From positions 2,103,001-2,167,000 of the forward strand of contig NZ_CP110921.1 in assembly GCF_026247885.1 (NCBI RefSeq): a stretch of 64,000 bases of DNA, read 5' to 3'. Every line of letters starts with the position of its first letter. Positions within the stretch are counted from its first letter, which is position 1. Shown in pieces: positions 23,514 to 32,244 of the stretch. Made by a program: the position numbers and the translations under genes. The notes under the pieces are model-generated. The model had not been told where the DNA came from. It was given only the letters and a program-made list of their open reading frames with translations, and did no database searches. Source of the DNA: Methylococcus mesophilus (GTDB lineage Bacteria > Pseudomonadota > Gammaproteobacteria > Methylococcales > Methylococcaceae).

Positions 23514-26500
23514 TCAATGCCCCGGCGAGCCGATGAAGCTGGTCTCCAGGCTGTGGCAGGTGTCGCAGCCGATCGGCGTGCCGGCGGCCACTTTGACGAC
23601 CTTGGTCTTGAATCCGGCCTTCTTCAGCTTCTTGCCGTCGAAACCCCGGAAGTCGAACACCCGGTCCACCGGCGTCTTCGACAGACGGGTGCCCTTGTGA
23701 TCGCTGCCGTGGCAGGCCGCGCACTGGTCTTCGCCCTTCAGTCCGCCGATCTTGGCATAGTTGTTGTGCCAGCCGCCGTAGTTGCTGCCGTCGCTGTTGG
23801 CGACGTCGCCGTCGGCCTGCTTCCACCAGTACGGGTCGTTGACGGGATGCATGTCGTGCGGGCCGCCCAGGATGCCGGGCTTGGTGTCACCGCTGTAGTT
23901 CACACCGCCGTCCAGGTCATCCTTCTTAGCAAAGGAGTCCGCCGTGTGGCAAACGTTGCACTCGAGGATGGTGCCGGTATGGCCCTGGAGCTGCAGCGCG
24001 GTGACGTTGTCGTTCGAACTCGGATCGCGGTTGGGCCAGACCGAGTGCGCCGCGCCGTGGCAGGCCGCACAGGCGACGTTGCCGTGGCGGTCCTTGCCGA
24101 AGCGGAACACCGGGGCGTCTACCTTGGTATCCACCGTTTTGGTAAGGAACGATCCTGATGCCTCATCCACGTCGTAATAGAAGTCCGTCGGAACGGCGGC
24201 TTGGAAGGTCTCCAACGGCGCTGCCGAGAAACGGCGAGAATCCGGATCCGTGCGATCCACCGCACGGGTCGTCGCCGACAAATCCGCATCGTCAAATGCC
24301 CGTTTCATCACGCCCGCGCTGAAGAAGCCGCCGCTCTTGTCGGCACCCTTGTTACCGTCACCGACATGGCAGGAACCGCAGTCCGGTTCGTCGAACCAGG
24401 GCACCCGGTAATCGTCGCGCTCGGTGGAACCGACCTTGTCCTTGTTGGCGAGATAGTTCTTCGGGAACGCTTCGCCCACCGCCAGCATGTCGCCGTGGCA
24501 GTCGTAACAGGTGACGCCCGCCGTGTACATGCGGTCGCGGTAAAGCTGCTCGCGATGGCCGGAATGGCAGCGCAAACAGTTCTCTTCCATCGGCAATTGC
24601 TTGCCCTGGTCGTCGAAGATCGGGAACAGGCTGCCGGTCTTGGTGGAATTGTTCGGACCTTTGGTCTTCCAATCCCAGCGTACGTGCGTCCCTTTAGCAT
24701 CCCGCACGATATCGGTCTTACTGGCGTTCCACTGCAGTTCGCCGTGCCAGCGATGCATGGAAATGGAATAGTTGGGCGCGTAGATGGAGTCATCGGCCTT
24801 GAAGCCCTCTTCATCCCACCAACCGCTCTTGAAAGGCTCAAAGGATTGGGCGGTTGCATGGCAGCCGTAACAGGGACGCGGCGTATCTTTTTCTATATTC
24901 GCAGGGTGCTGTTTCTCGTCATCCGAAAGGTAAGTCTTGCTTACGGAATACATCATGTCGTTGAGAAACGTAATAATGTCGTAATACTGATGCAGGCTCG
25001 AATAATTCAAGGCCGCCGCGTATTCCTGGTCAAATATGCTAGCGGGGTCACCGCCGACATCGGATACGTCGAAAAACTCGGGTTTTTCCGGTATTTTGTC
25101 ATCGGGGATAGCGTACGAGGAATAACCGGGCAGGGTCTTACTCGCCTCCAGCCCGTATTTACCCCAGGCGCTGGAAGCAAATGCCGCCTTGGTGTAGGGC
25201 GCGTTTGGGTTCGCCCCGACCTTGCCTTTGGCATGGCATTCCCGGCAATGAAAATCGCGCCCGGCGCTGACCACGCCGTCTGTCTTGGCCAGGACGCTGT
25301 TGCTCCCTTTGGCCACGGCTTCGACGCGCACCAGCGAGAATGGATTGACTCTCCCCTGGTCGTCGGTGTCGGTATAAGGCAGAAGGTTAGCTTCGAACCA
25401 TGCCGCCGGCTTGTCGGCCACGCCCTCCTTCCTGGATTTTTCGCTGGCAACGAATTTGGAGAATGGCTGCGGGGTATTGGCGAAATAGGGATTTTCCCGG
25501 CCCGGCATATAGGCGCCATGGCCCTGATCGGTATTGGGATCGTCCGATACGACCGTGCCGGCACCGTCCTTCTTGGCTTTGAAATACCCTTCATCGGCCG
25601 TCGGCGCACCTTGGGCGGCGGCGCAACCGTAGGCGCCCCAGTATCCCGTCATCATCCAGGAACAGGCGAAATAACCTTCGGCCTTTTGCGCATCCGGGCG
25701 CGCAGGTATCTCCCACACGTCGGTTTTTTTCAGTGCCGCATCGAGTAGAGCGGCTGTCGTCGGCCAGTTGCGGCTGGTGGAATTGATGGAGTCTCCGCCG
25801 ACGGGATCGTTCGGATTCGAGGCTGCCGAATATCGGAGTTCTACGGCGCCGCCATCCAGAAATACGGGCAGGCGATCCTTCTTGAAGGCATAGGCCCGAA
25901 TGTTGTTGGCGGTCGGCGAAAATGAGCCATAGCCGTTGGAACCGTACCGCATGTCGCTCAGATTCTGATAGCTCCATTCCTCGAACGGCATGACCACGAC
26001 GTCGCCCTTGGTGCCGTCCAGCTCGCCGCCCAGCGCCGGCGCGCCCTGCTCCGACACCTTGCCAGGCAGCCCCGTCGGCGGATTGCCTACCGTCACCTCG
26101 ACGCTGTCCTCGCAGCGCCGGCCCTTGGCGTCGGTGGCGATGAACCTCACCCGGTAACGGCTGTCGTTGCGGACGAACGCGACCATCGCCATCAGCCCGG
26201 TGGGCCGCTTGTAGGCGGGTGGATTGCTGCCGGCGATGAGTTCGCCCATGGCGCCGCCGGCGAAATCCCATTCGTAGCTGAACGGCTGCGCCGCCGGGTC
26301 CTTGGCCGTGGCGGTGGCTTCGAAATGGGTCTCCACGCCGACCTGGACCGCGGTGCCTGGGCCAGGACTGACGATGCTGCAGGCGGGAGCGCCGCTGCAG
26401 GATTTGGGTGCGCCCTTCACCGGTTTGATGACCTCGGTGTCACCGGTCTGGACCCGCACCGCGCAGGGGACGCCCGCGAGGTCCTGGCGGCTCAGCGTCA

Positions 26501-26759
26501 CCGCGAAACTGTCGCCCTGGCCACTGCCCAGCCGCCGGCCGTTGACGTCGTAGACATCGATGGGGCCGGTTCCGCCCTTGGCTTTGCCGGCGATCGTCAG
26601 CGTGCCGGACTTTTCCGACCAGGCCGCTTTGGCAATCTTGATCTTGGCGGCGGCCGAGACCGCTTGCGGAGCCAGCAGCACGGCCAGGGCGAGCAGCGGG
26701 CCTCCGAGGAGGAGGCGCCGCGAGGGACGCGTCTCCGTAGCAGGGCGATGGGTATTCAT
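23514..26759 (-). CDS. Large secreted nonaheme cytochrome c
   Basis: 1081 residues from the ATG at 26759, chosen for its strong GGAGG site seven bases upstream and the normal signal peptide (RRLLLGGPLLALAVLLAPQAVSA). Upstream ATGs lie inside the promoter region. It has an N-terminal beta segment with the KGAPKSCSGAPACSIV disulfide pattern, a PKD-like domain (about 130-245) and nine CxxCH between about residues 505 and 1061: CRECH, CYGCH, CLRCH, CYDCH, CGSCH, CAACH, CNVCH, CAACH, CDTCH. It is closest to the 10202-13321 paralogue. Transcription is predicted from the sigma-54-like promoter at 26828-26843 with two palindromic sites upstream. It may be co-transcribed with the propeller gene. Confidence 0.92.
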   Translation of the reverse strand: MNTHRPATETRPSRRLLLGGPLLALAVLLAPQAVSAAAKIKIAKAAWSEKSGTLTIAGKAKGGTGPIDVYDVNGRRLGSGQGDSFAVTLSRQDLAGVPCAVRVQTGDTEVIKPVKGAPKSCSGAPACSIVSPGPGTAVQVGVETHFEATATAKDPAAQPFSYEWDFAGGAMGELIAGSNPPAYKRPTGLMAMVAFVRNDSRYRVRFIATDAKGRRCEDSVEVTVGNPPTGLPGKVSEQGAPALGGELDGTKGDVVVMPFEEWSYQNLSDMRYGSNGYGSFSPTANNIRAYAFKKDRLPVFLDGGAVELRYSAASNPNDPVGGDSINSTSRNWPTTAALLDAALKKTDVWEIPARPDAQKAEGYFACSWMMTGYWGAYGCAAAQGAPTADEGYFKAKKDGAGTVVSDDPNTDQGHGAYMPGRENPYFANTPQPFSKFVASEKSRKEGVADKPAAWFEANLLPYTDTDDQGRVNPFSLVRVEAVAKGSNSVLAKTDGVVSAGRDFHCRECHAKGKVGANPNAPYTKAAFASSAWGKYGLEASKTLPGYSSYAIPDDKIPEKPEFFDVSDVGGDPASIFDQEYAAALNYSSLHQYYDIITFLNDMMYSVSKTYLSDDEKQHPANIEKDTPRPCYGCHATAQSFEPFKSGWWDEEGFKADDSIYAPNYSISMHRWHGELQWNASKTDIVRDAKGTHVRWDWKTKGPNNSTKTGSLFPIFDDQGKQLPMEENCLRCHSGHREQLYRDRMYTAGVTCYDCHGDMLAVGEAFPKNYLANKDKVGSTERDDYRVPWFDEPDCGSCHVGDGNKGADKSGGFFSAGVMKRAFDDADLSATTRAVDRTDPDSRRFSAAPLETFQAAVPTDFYYDVDEASGSFLTKTVDTKVDAPVFRFGKDRHGNVACAACHGAAHSVWPNRDPSSNDNVTALQLQGHTGTILECNVCHTADSFAKKDDLDGGVNYSGDTKPGILGGPHDMHPVNDPYWWKQADGDVANSDGSNYGGWHNNYAKIGGLKGEDQCAACHGSDHKGTRLSKTPVDRVFDFRGFDGKKLKKAGFKTKVVKVAAGTPIGCDTCHSLETSFIGSPGH

Positions 26760-26827
26760 GGTTCCTCCAGGATTCTTGTTGTTGTGCACGGCGCCCAAGG
26801 GAAGGATGCGCGGCCGAAATGAGAATG

Positions 26828-26843
26828 AGCAACAACCAAGCCA
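26828..26843 (-). promoter_or_regulatory. Sigma-54-like promoter of the 23514-26759 cytochrome
   Basis: Minus-strand TGGCTTGGTTGTTGCT has a perfect TTGCT -12 box and TGGC at -24 with GG-N10-GC spacing, 69 bp before the ATG and 55 bp from the palindrome at 26899. Confidence 0.75.
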
Positions 26844-26898
26844 GCCAAAATACTCCATCAAAACATGGAGAAAGGGTGATCCCGATTCCGCCGATCGC

Positions 26899-26928
26899 GC
26901 GATTTCACTGACCATGTGAGTCATTGCG
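26899..26928. promoter_or_regulatory. Paired palindrome (putative enhancer-binding-protein site B)
   Basis: The left half GCGATTTCAC matches 9 of 10 positions. The right half is less clear (AGTCATTGCG in register; a TGAC...GTCA symmetry is also visible). The distance to the -24 box is 55 bp, as at two other units. Confidence 0.5.
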
Positions 26929-26977
26929 CGCACGAGATCGCCTGCAACCCTGGGCGAGGCTGGAGCTTGCGGAGTGC

Positions 26978-27008
26978 GTTATCTGACGCAGAACTCAGGG
27001 CAGATCAC
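26978..27008. promoter_or_regulatory. Second paired palindrome (site E) upstream of the 23514-26759 cytochrome
   Basis: GTTATCTGAC, 11 bases, GGCAGATCAC; 7 of 10 in each half. It lies about 80 bp beyond site B, so it could be a second enhancer site for the leftward promoter or influence the rightward ccm operon. Confidence 0.4.
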
Positions 27009-27269
27009 ACACACTGGAAACGGTCGCGCCCGTCCGCTCGATCTCGGCAAGGCCCTTGCAACACCGTCGCAGGCCGACAAGAGGAAGCGGCGGCCCGATT
27101 TGTGCCTAATTCTTGGACGTTCCAGCGAACGCCTAACTCCCGGCCCCACGGGAAAAGAGCGGCGCCATCCGGCACCGTTCCATTTCTCCGGTAGCCGCTT
27201 AACTCGCCATTGCCGTAACATATCGTGTCGATCCCAATGACCCGCCCATCAGAGGCCTTCCCCAAGCAC

Positions 27270-27437
27270 ATGAATTTCCAAGAGTTCTTCCATATGGGCG
27301 GCTATGCCGTCTACGTATGGACTTCCTATGGCCTGTGTTTCGCCGTGCTCGCCTTCAACCTGATCGCTCCGTTGCGCCGGAAAAACGAAACGCTGAAGAG
27401 CCTTCGCCGCCAGTTGAAGCAGGAGTCCCGCCCATGA
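27270..27437 (+). CDS. ccmD: Heme exporter protein CcmD
   Basis: About 55 residues from the ATG at 27270; GTG 27225 and ATG 27237 are in-frame alternatives. The MGGYAVYVWTSYG segment leads into one membrane helix and a basic cytoplasmic tail, the standard CcmD layout. CcmD helps release heme-loaded CcmE from the CcmABC transporter. It is the first gene of the ccmDEFGHI run, and its stop overlaps the ccmE start (ATGA). ccmABC, which normally precede it, are not in this window. The annotated start is uncertain because no good ribosome site is visible. Confidence 0.85.
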   Translation: MNFQEFFHMGGYAVYVWTSYGLCFAVLAFNLIAPLRRKNETLKSLRRQLKQESRP

Positions 27438-27895
27438 TGACGCCGCGCCGCAGACGCATGATGTGGGTAGCGCTGATGGTCGCCGGCGTGTGCATCGCCG
27501 CCTTCTTCGCCCTCACCGCCTTCCAGAAGAATCTCCTTTATTTCTATACGCCGTCCCAGGTGGCTTCCGGCGAAGCGCCGAAGGGCTACCCGTTCCGCAT
27601 CGGCGGACTGGTGGTCAAGGAAAGCGTGAAGCGGGAACCGGACAGCCTGACCGTGCGCTTCGAGGTCTCCGACGGCCCCAACGCCGTGCCGGTACTCTAT
27701 ACCGGCATCCTTCCCGACCTGTTCCGGGAAGGCCAGGGCATCATCGCCGTGGGCCAGGTCGACGATGCCGGCACTTTCCGGGCGACCGAGGTGCTGGCCA
27801 AGCACGACGAGAACTACATGCCGCCCGAAGTCGCCGAATCATTGAAAAAGAACGGCCAACTCCCCGCTGACTACACGGAGTACCAGAAGAAATGA
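27434..27895 (+). CDS. ccmE: Periplasmic heme chaperone CcmE
   Basis: 153 residues, AGGAG eight bases before the ATG. One N-terminal membrane anchor (MMWVALMVAGVCIAAFFAL) is followed by the OB-fold heme-carrier domain. The heme-binding signature VLAKHDENYMPPE is present: the His of HDENY makes the covalent bond to heme and the Tyr is the axial ligand in the family. It takes heme from CcmABCD and passes it to CcmF. ATGA overlaps at both ends indicate translational coupling with ccmD and ccmF. Confidence 0.95.
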   Translation: MMTPRRRRMMWVALMVAGVCIAAFFALTAFQKNLLYFYTPSQVASGEAPKGYPFRIGGLVVKESVKREPDSLTVRFEVSDGPNAVPVLYTGILPDLFREGQGIIAVGQVDDAGTFRATEVLAKHDENYMPPEVAESLKKNGQLPADYTEYQKK

Positions 27896-29868
27896 TCGCC
27901 GAACTCGGCCACATCGCCCTGGTCATGGCCCTCCTGATGGCCTTGCTGCAGGGCACCTTTCCGCTGATGGGCGCCTCCCAGGGCGTGGGCATCTGGATGA
28001 GCGTCGCGAAACCCGCCGGCCGCGCGCAGTTCCTGTTTCTGCTGGCTTCCTTCGGCGCCCTGACGGCCTGCTTCATCACCAACGATTTTTCCGTGGAGTA
28101 CGTCGCGCGCAACTCGAACTCGGCCTTGCCGCTGTACTATCGCATCGCCGCAGTCTGGGGCTCGCATGAGGGCTCGATGCTGCTGTGGGCCACGATCCTC
28201 GGGCTTTGGACGGCGGCGGTGACGGTGTTCAGCCGCAGCCTGTCCGAAGACTTCCTGGCCCGCGTCCTGGGCGTCATGGGGTTGGTGAGCATCGGCATCC
28301 TGCTGTTCATCCTGTTCACCTCGAACCCGTTCGAGCGGCTGGTGCCGGTGCCGCCCGACGGCAACGACCTGAATCCGCTGCTGCAGGATTTCGGCATGAC
28401 GGTGCATCCGCCCATGCTGTACATGGGCTACGTGGGCCTCAGCGTGGCTTTCGCGTTCGCGATCGCCGCCCTGCTCGGCGGCTCGCTGGACTCGGCCTGG
28501 GCGCGCTGGTCGCGGCCCTGGACCCTGGTGGCGTGGCTGTTCCTGACCGGCGGCATCACCCTCGGCTCCTGGTGGGCCTATTACGAACTGGGCTGGGGCG
28601 GCTGGTGGTTCTGGGACCCGGTGGAAAACGCCTCCTTCATGCCCTGGCTGGTCGCCACCGCACTGATCCACTCGCTGGCGGTCACCGAGAAGCGCGGCGC
28701 CTTCAAGGCGTGGACCGTGCTGCTGGCGATCTTCGCCTTTTCGCTGAGCCTCCTCGGCACCTTCCTGGTCCGGTCCGGGGTGCTGACGTCCGTGCACGCC
28801 TTCGCTTCCGACCCCACCCGCGGCCTGTTCATCCTGATCCTGCTGGCCATCGTGGTGGGCGGTTCGCTGCTGGTATACACGGTGAAGGCCCCGGGGGTCC
28901 GCGATGTGGCGCGGTATAGCCTGGTGTCCAAGGAAAACCTGCTGCTGCTCAACAACATCCTGCTGGTGACCGCCTCCGGGAGCATCCTGCTCGGCACCCT
29001 CTACCCGCTGATCCTGGACGCGCTGAAGCTGGGCAAGATTTCGGTTGGCCCGCCGTATTTCGGCGCGGTGTTCGCTCCGCTGATGGCGCCGATCTTCCTG
29101 CTGGCCGGCATCGGTCCGATGTTCGCCTGGCGGGAGAGCCCGCTCGGGCGCGTGCTGCACCGGGTCCGCTACCTGTTCCCGGCGAGCTTCGCGGCCGGCA
29201 TCACGCTCGCCGCCCTGGCCTGGGACGATGCCGATTTCAAGATGATGGCCGGCCTGGGCTGCGCGTTCTGGCTGGCAGCGAGCGCCCTGCTGAGCCTGTG
29301 GACCCGCGTCCGGCTGCGCGACGGCTGGCTCGAAGGGCTGCGCGCGCAGTCGCCCAGCGTCTACGGCATGACCGCCGCGCATCTCGGCGCCGCGGTGTTC
29401 CTGGTCGGCGCCGTGCTGTCCGACCGCCTGAGCCAGGAAAAGCTGGTGCGCATGGCACCCGGCGACAGCGTGACGCTGTCCGGCTACACCTTCAACTTCC
29501 TCGGCACGGAGACCGTCCAGGGCCCCAACTTCTCGGCCCAGCAAGCCACGTTCCGGGTGGAGCGGAACGGCGAGAGCCTGGAACTCAGGCCCCAGAAGCG
29601 GAACTACAAGGTACAGCGCAACATGATGACCGAAGCCGCCATCGACCCCGGCCTGTCCCGCGATCTCTACGTCGCCCTCGGGGAACCGCTGGACAAAAAT
29701 GCCTGGAGCGTTCGGCTCTACGTCAAGCCGTTCATCCGCTGGATCTGGGCCGGCGGCTTGTTCATGATCGCCGGGGGCCTGTTGTCCGTCGGCGACCGGC
29801 GCTACCGCCTGCCGCTGCGCGAAGCCCGCGCCGTTCCCGAACGGGCCGCCGCCGCCCGCGCGACCTGA
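27892..29868 (+). CDS. ccmF: Cytochrome c heme lyase subunit CcmF
   Basis: 658 residues, the usual CcmF length, with about 15 membrane helices. The tryptophan-rich WWD domain is clear (GWGGWWFWDPVENASFMPWL, about residues 237-256), as is the WGSHEGSMLLW motif near residue 87 typical of heme-handling proteins. With CcmH it ligates heme to CxxCH motifs of exported apocytochromes. ATGA overlap with ccmE. Given the CX7CH sites in the nearby octaheme proteins, this CcmF may handle non-standard motifs, although nothing in its own sequence proves that. Confidence 0.97.
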   Translation: MIAELGHIALVMALLMALLQGTFPLMGASQGVGIWMSVAKPAGRAQFLFLLASFGALTACFITNDFSVEYVARNSNSALPLYYRIAAVWGSHEGSMLLWATILGLWTAAVTVFSRSLSEDFLARVLGVMGLVSIGILLFILFTSNPFERLVPVPPDGNDLNPLLQDFGMTVHPPMLYMGYVGLSVAFAFAIAALLGGSLDSAWARWSRPWTLVAWLFLTGGITLGSWWAYYELGWGGWWFWDPVENASFMPWLVATALIHSLAVTEKRGAFKAWTVLLAIFAFSLSLLGTFLVRSGVLTSVHAFASDPTRGLFILILLAIVVGGSLLVYTVKAPGVRDVARYSLVSKENLLLLNNILLVTASGSILLGTLYPLILDALKLGKISVGPPYFGAVFAPLMAPIFLLAGIGPMFAWRESPLGRVLHRVRYLFPASFAAGITLAALAWDDADFKMMAGLGCAFWLAASALLSLWTRVRLRDGWLEGLRAQSPSVYGMTAAHLGAAVFLVGAVLSDRLSQEKLVRMAPGDSVTLSGYTFNFLGTETVQGPNFSAQQATFRVERNGESLELRPQKRNYKVQRNMMTEAAIDPGLSRDLYVALGEPLDKNAWSVRLYVKPFIRWIWAGGLFMIAGGLLSVGDRRYRLPLREARAVPERAAAARAT

Positions 29869-29902
29869 CCCTTTGCGAGTTCAAGCCATGGAGACAACGC
29901 GC

Positions 29903-30430
29903 ATGCGCTTCGCCATCCCACTCGTCATCTTCGTCCTGCTGGTCGTCCTGCTGGGCGTGGGCCTGACCCTGGATCCCCGCGAAGTGCCCTCCCCGCTCAT
30001 CGGCAAACCGGCCCCGGCGTTCTCGCTGCCGGAGGTCGCCGCGGCCGACCGCACCCTGAGCCTGGACCAGCTCAAGGGACAGGTGTTCCTGCTCAACGTC
30101 TGGGCGTCCTGGTGCGTCTCCTGCCGTCAGGAGCATCCCGTGCTGGTGGAGTTCTCCAAGCGCGGCATCGTCCCGATCTACGGCCTCAACTACAAGGACA
30201 CCCGCGACGATGCCCTCGCCTGGCTGAAGCGGTTCGGCGATCCCTACCGGGCCAGCGCCTTCGACGAGGACGGCAAGATGGGCATCGAATGGGGCGTCTA
30301 CGGCGTGCCGGAAACCTTCCTGGTCGACAAGCACGGCGTGATCCGCTACAAGCAGACCGGGCCGGTGACGCCGGAAGACCTCGAAAACAAGATACTGCCG
30401 CTGATTCGCGAATTGCAGAGCGCCGCATGA
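29903..30430 (+). CDS. ccmG: Cytochrome c biogenesis thioredoxin CcmG/DsbE
   Basis: 175 residues from the ATG at 29903, which has GGAG nine bases upstream; ATG 29888 is an alternative. One N-terminal anchor (LVIFVLLVVLLGVGLTL) is followed by a thioredoxin fold with NVWASWCVSCRQEHP as the active site (CVSC, CxxC) and the cis-proline loop GVPETFLVD. It reduces apocytochrome or CcmH cysteines before heme attachment. Its stop overlaps the ccmH start. Confidence 0.95.
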   Translation: MRFAIPLVIFVLLVVLLGVGLTLDPREVPSPLIGKPAPAFSLPEVAAADRTLSLDQLKGQVFLLNVWASWCVSCRQEHPVLVEFSKRGIVPIYGLNYKDTRDDALAWLKRFGDPYRASAFDEDGKMGIEWGVYGVPETFLVDKHGVIRYKQTGPVTPEDLENKILPLIRELQSAA

Positions 30431-30888
30431 AACGACTGATTCTTTGCCTTTGTGGCCTTTTGGCCGGCCACGCTGCGGATGCCATGGAAGTCCGCCAGTT
30501 CGACGATCCCGCCAAGCAGGAACGCTACGAAACGCTCATCAAGGACGTGCGCTGCCTGGTCTGCCAGAACCAGTCGCTCGCCGAATCGGATGCGGAACTG
30601 GCAAAGGACCTGCGCACCGAGGTCTACAACATCATCGAGAGCGGCAAGTCGAGCGAGGAAGCCGTGCAGTTCCTGACCGACCGCTACGGCGACTTCGTGC
30701 TCTACCGTCCTCCGTTCAAGAGCATCACGCTGCTGCTCTGGCTCGGGCCGTTCCTGCTGCTGGCCGGCGGCGCCGTCTTCCTGTGGAAGCAGGCCAGACG
30801 GCGCGCCGAGGCGGCGCAGCAGGAAGAGGCGCTCTCCGCCGAAGAGCGCCGGCGCCTCCAGCAGTTGAAAGACCGATTCCAGGGGTAA
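30427..30888 (+). CDS. ccmH: Cytochrome c maturation protein CcmH
   Basis: 153 residues. Signal or anchor at the start, the redox motif RCLVCQNQSLAESDAELAKDLR (LRCxxCxN family hallmark, about residues 42-50), a second membrane helix (SITLLLWLGPFLLLAGGAVFLW) and a charged cytoplasmic tail. It holds apocytochrome cysteines for ligation by CcmF. The CcmI part, fused in E. coli, is a separate gene here. Confidence 0.95.
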   Translation: MKRLILCLCGLLAGHAADAMEVRQFDDPAKQERYETLIKDVRCLVCQNQSLAESDAELAKDLRTEVYNIIESGKSSEEAVQFLTDRYGDFVLYRPPFKSITLLLWLGPFLLLAGGAVFLWKQARRRAEAAQQEEALSAEERRRLQQLKDRFQG

Positions 30889-30892
30889 TCAC

Positions 30893-32116
30893 ATGACATC
30901 GTTTTGGGTGCTGGCGGCGGCCCTGCTGCTGGCCGGCTACGGCTTTTTCCTTCCCGCCCTGCTCGGGCAGAAATCCGCCCCCGGCGTCGACCGCGCGAGG
31001 CTCAACTGGCTGATCAATCGGCAGAAGCGGGAAGAACTTGCGGCCGAGACAGGCGACGACAAAGCCGCCGAGCAACTCGGCGACGACTTCGACCGCGACC
31101 TCCTGGCCGACCTTGCCGCCGCCGAGGCCAAGCCCCCCCGGCAGAAGCCGGAGGCAGGGAAGACCTCCCTCATCGTCGTGTTGACGGCCTTGCCGCTGGC
31201 GATCCTGGCGCTGTACGGCGGGCTGGGCCGGATGGACCTGATCGCCCACCCGGCCGCCGTCGCCGCCGCCGCAGAGCCGGGAATGGCCGCGGGGGATTTG
31301 CAGGCGAGGGTCGAGCAGCTCTCCAATCGCCTCCAGCAGCAGCCCAACGATCTGGACGGCTGGCTGTTGCTTGGCCGCTCGCTGCTTGCGGTCCAGCAGA
31401 TGGACAAGGCCGTGCAAGCCTACGAATTCGCGATGAAGCTGGCGCCCGACAATCCCGATGTGCAGGCGCTCTACGCCCAGGCGCTCGGGGAAGCGAACCA
31501 GGGCAGCCTCCAGGGCAGGCCGACTGAGATCATCGACGGCATCCTCCAGCGCAATCCGAACCACCTGCACAGCCTTTGGCTGGCCGGACTCGCCGCGGCG
31601 GAACGCGAGGACAAGGCCAAGGCCGTGGAATACTGGAAGAAGCTCCGCTCGCTCCTGCCCGCGGACGGCGAACAGACGCGGCAACTGGACGGCTATATCG
31701 CCGAACTGGCGGGCACGGCGCCGCCCGAGGCCAAGACGGCGAGCGCGGCTCCCACGTCCGCCGGAGCGGGCAAGAGCATCCGGGTGAAAGTTACCCTCGA
31801 TACCAAGCTGAAAGGCCAGGCGGGACCCAACGACGTCGTCTTCATCTTCGCCCGCGCCGCGGAAGGCCCGCCCATGCCCCTGGCCATCAGCCGCAAGAAG
31901 GTCAGCGACCTGCCGGCCGAAATCACCCTGAACGACGGCATGGCGATGGCGCCCGGCATGAAGTTGTCGTCCTTCCCGCGCATCGTCATCGGCGCCCGCG
32001 TCTCCAAGACTGGCAATGCCATGCCCGCGCCCGGCGACCTGCAGGGCCTGACCTCCCCGGTGGAGGCGCAAGACGGCGGCAGTTACGCGGTGGATATCGG
32101 ACAGGTCGTGAACTGA
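30893..32116 (+). CDS. ccmI: Apocytochrome chaperone CcmI
   Basis: 407 residues. Two membrane helices (residues about 1-18 and 93-115) flank a cytoplasmic loop. They are followed by a periplasmic TPR domain (about 135-260, with LLGRSLLAVQQMDKAVQAYEFAMKL) and a C-terminal beta domain containing VKVTLDTKLKG, characteristic of CcmI/CycH. It captures apocytochrome C-termini and delivers them to CcmFH. It is the last gene of the ccm operon, followed by a long hairpin (32155-32192). Confidence 0.93.
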   Translation: MTSFWVLAAALLLAGYGFFLPALLGQKSAPGVDRARLNWLINRQKREELAAETGDDKAAEQLGDDFDRDLLADLAAAEAKPPRQKPEAGKTSLIVVLTALPLAILALYGGLGRMDLIAHPAAVAAAAEPGMAAGDLQARVEQLSNRLQQQPNDLDGWLLLGRSLLAVQQMDKAVQAYEFAMKLAPDNPDVQALYAQALGEANQGSLQGRPTEIIDGILQRNPNHLHSLWLAGLAAAEREDKAKAVEYWKKLRSLLPADGEQTRQLDGYIAELAGTAPPEAKTASAAPTSAGAGKSIRVKVTLDTKLKGQAGPNDVVFIFARAAEGPPMPLAISRKKVSDLPAEITLNDGMAMAPGMKLSSFPRIVIGARVSKTGNAMPAPGDLQGLTSPVEAQDGGSYAVDIGQVVN

Positions 32117-32154
32117 CGGCGACGGCAGCACAAGCGCCGCCGATAGGCTATATT

Positions 32155-32192
32155 GACGGCCATGGCGGAGGTCGGTTCATCCGCCGGCCGTC
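32155..32192 (+). terminator. Hairpin at the end of the ccm operon
   Basis: Nested stems GACGGCC/GGCCGTC and GGCGGA/TCCGCC with a short bulge, followed by TTGC, 38 bp after the ccmI stop. The T-run is short, so the call is moderate. Confidence 0.55.
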
Positions 32193-32244
32193 TTGCATGC
32201 CGTCATCGCATTTTCCGACATCGTTGCCGGGAGAGAACAACAAC

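Larger units (their letters stand above)
26760..27269. other. Divergent control region between cytochrome array and ccm operon
   Basis: No gene is supported apart from the possible upstream starts of ccmD (GTG 27225, ATG 27237). The left half carries the sigma-54-like promoter and two paired palindromes for the leftward cytochrome. The right half must contain the ccm promoter, for which I see no clear -35/-10 pair. Confidence 0.55.

Noticed and set aside
27871..29544. 557-residue minus-strand frame opposite ccmF
   Set aside because: Rich in Gln/His/Arg/Gly from reversed codons, no start signal, and ccmF on the other strand is certain.
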